This document shows, piece after piece, positions 5,693 to 5,780 of a stretch of 5,780 bases of DNA. This DNA is from Clostridia bacterium (GTDB lineage: Bacteria; Bacillota; Clostridia; Christensenellales; Borkfalkiaceae). Location of the stretch: contig JAFTHR010000060.1 of the NCBI GenBank assembly GCA_017457345.1, positions 1 through 5,780 of the forward strand, given 5' to 3'. Made by a program: the position numbers and the translations under genes. The notes beneath the pieces were generated by a model. It was not told the DNA's origin, ran no database searches, and saw only the letters and a list, made by a program, of their open reading frames with translations. Each line of letters starts with the position of its first letter. Within the stretch, counting starts at the first letter, position 1.

Positions 5693-5780
5693 ATGACATT
5701 TAAGGATATTCTCAAAGATCTAAGACACGAATACGCTCTTTCTCAAAAAGAAGTTGCCGCAGAATGCGATTTGAGCCCAC
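5693..5780 (+). CDS. Xre/Cro-CI family transcriptional regulator (5' end only)
   Basis: The only + strand gene begins at the ATG at 5693, with GGAGGG about nine bases upstream. It is cut by the window edge after 29 codons. The visible N-terminus (MTFKDILKDLRHEYALSQ, then KEVAAECDLSP) matches the start of an HTH_3 domain: helix 1 with the LKDLR-x5-LSQ pattern, helix 2 KEVAAECDLS, leading into the recognition helix that is cut off. Proteins of this family bind DNA as dimers and repress divergent promoters in phages, ICEs and plasmids. Its position, divergent from the eight-gene operon and flanking the three repeated sites, makes it the probable controller of that operon and of itself. Whether a C-terminal sensing or peptidase domain follows cannot be seen. 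Confidence 0.88.
   Translation, partial: MTFKDILKDLRHEYALSQKEVAAECDLSP

Overview
The window looks like accessory or mobile DNA from a low-to-moderate-GC Gram-positive bacterium, probably an uncultured gut member of the Clostridia/Bacillota. The reasons are strong AGGAGG-type ribosome binding sites, a consensus sigma-A promoter, a Gram-positive style lipoprotein and signal peptide, and a divergent Xre/Cro-type repressor of the kind that controls ICEs, prophages and plasmids. No housekeeping gene, integrase, relaxase, capsid gene, RNA gene or CRISPR array is visible, so the class of element is not settled.

Layout. At the right edge (5693-5780) lies the start of an HTH_3/Xre regulator on the + strand. 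Left of it is a 171-bp AT-rich control region. It holds a near-consensus minus-strand promoter (TTGACA, 17 bp, TAAAAT) and three copies of a CTACA(T/C)TTG motif spaced 30 and 29 bp apart, which are likely operators. Everything else lies on the minus strand as one apparent operon of eight genes.

The first four genes encode small, probably cytosolic proteins of no recognised family (73, 123, 80 and 127 aa). The last two of these are translationally coupled through an ATGA overlap. Next come a 714-aa secreted protein anchored by a C-terminal membrane segment, a 125-aa protein whose N-terminus resembles DUF3970/YvzF, a 329-aa membrane protein with an 11-residue-repeat stalk and a C-terminal head, and a lipoprotein with ten hexapeptide repeats that runs off the left edge. 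Three larger intergenic gaps each contain a stem-loop without a U-tract on the operon strand.

Reading of the whole: the regulator probably silences or switches an operon that puts three surface proteins (type I anchored, type II anchored, lipid anchored) on the cell together with small cytosolic partners. The three architectures can be read directly from the sequence. A shared function, such as adhesion, mating-pair contact, surface exclusion or phage-receptor masking, is inference only.
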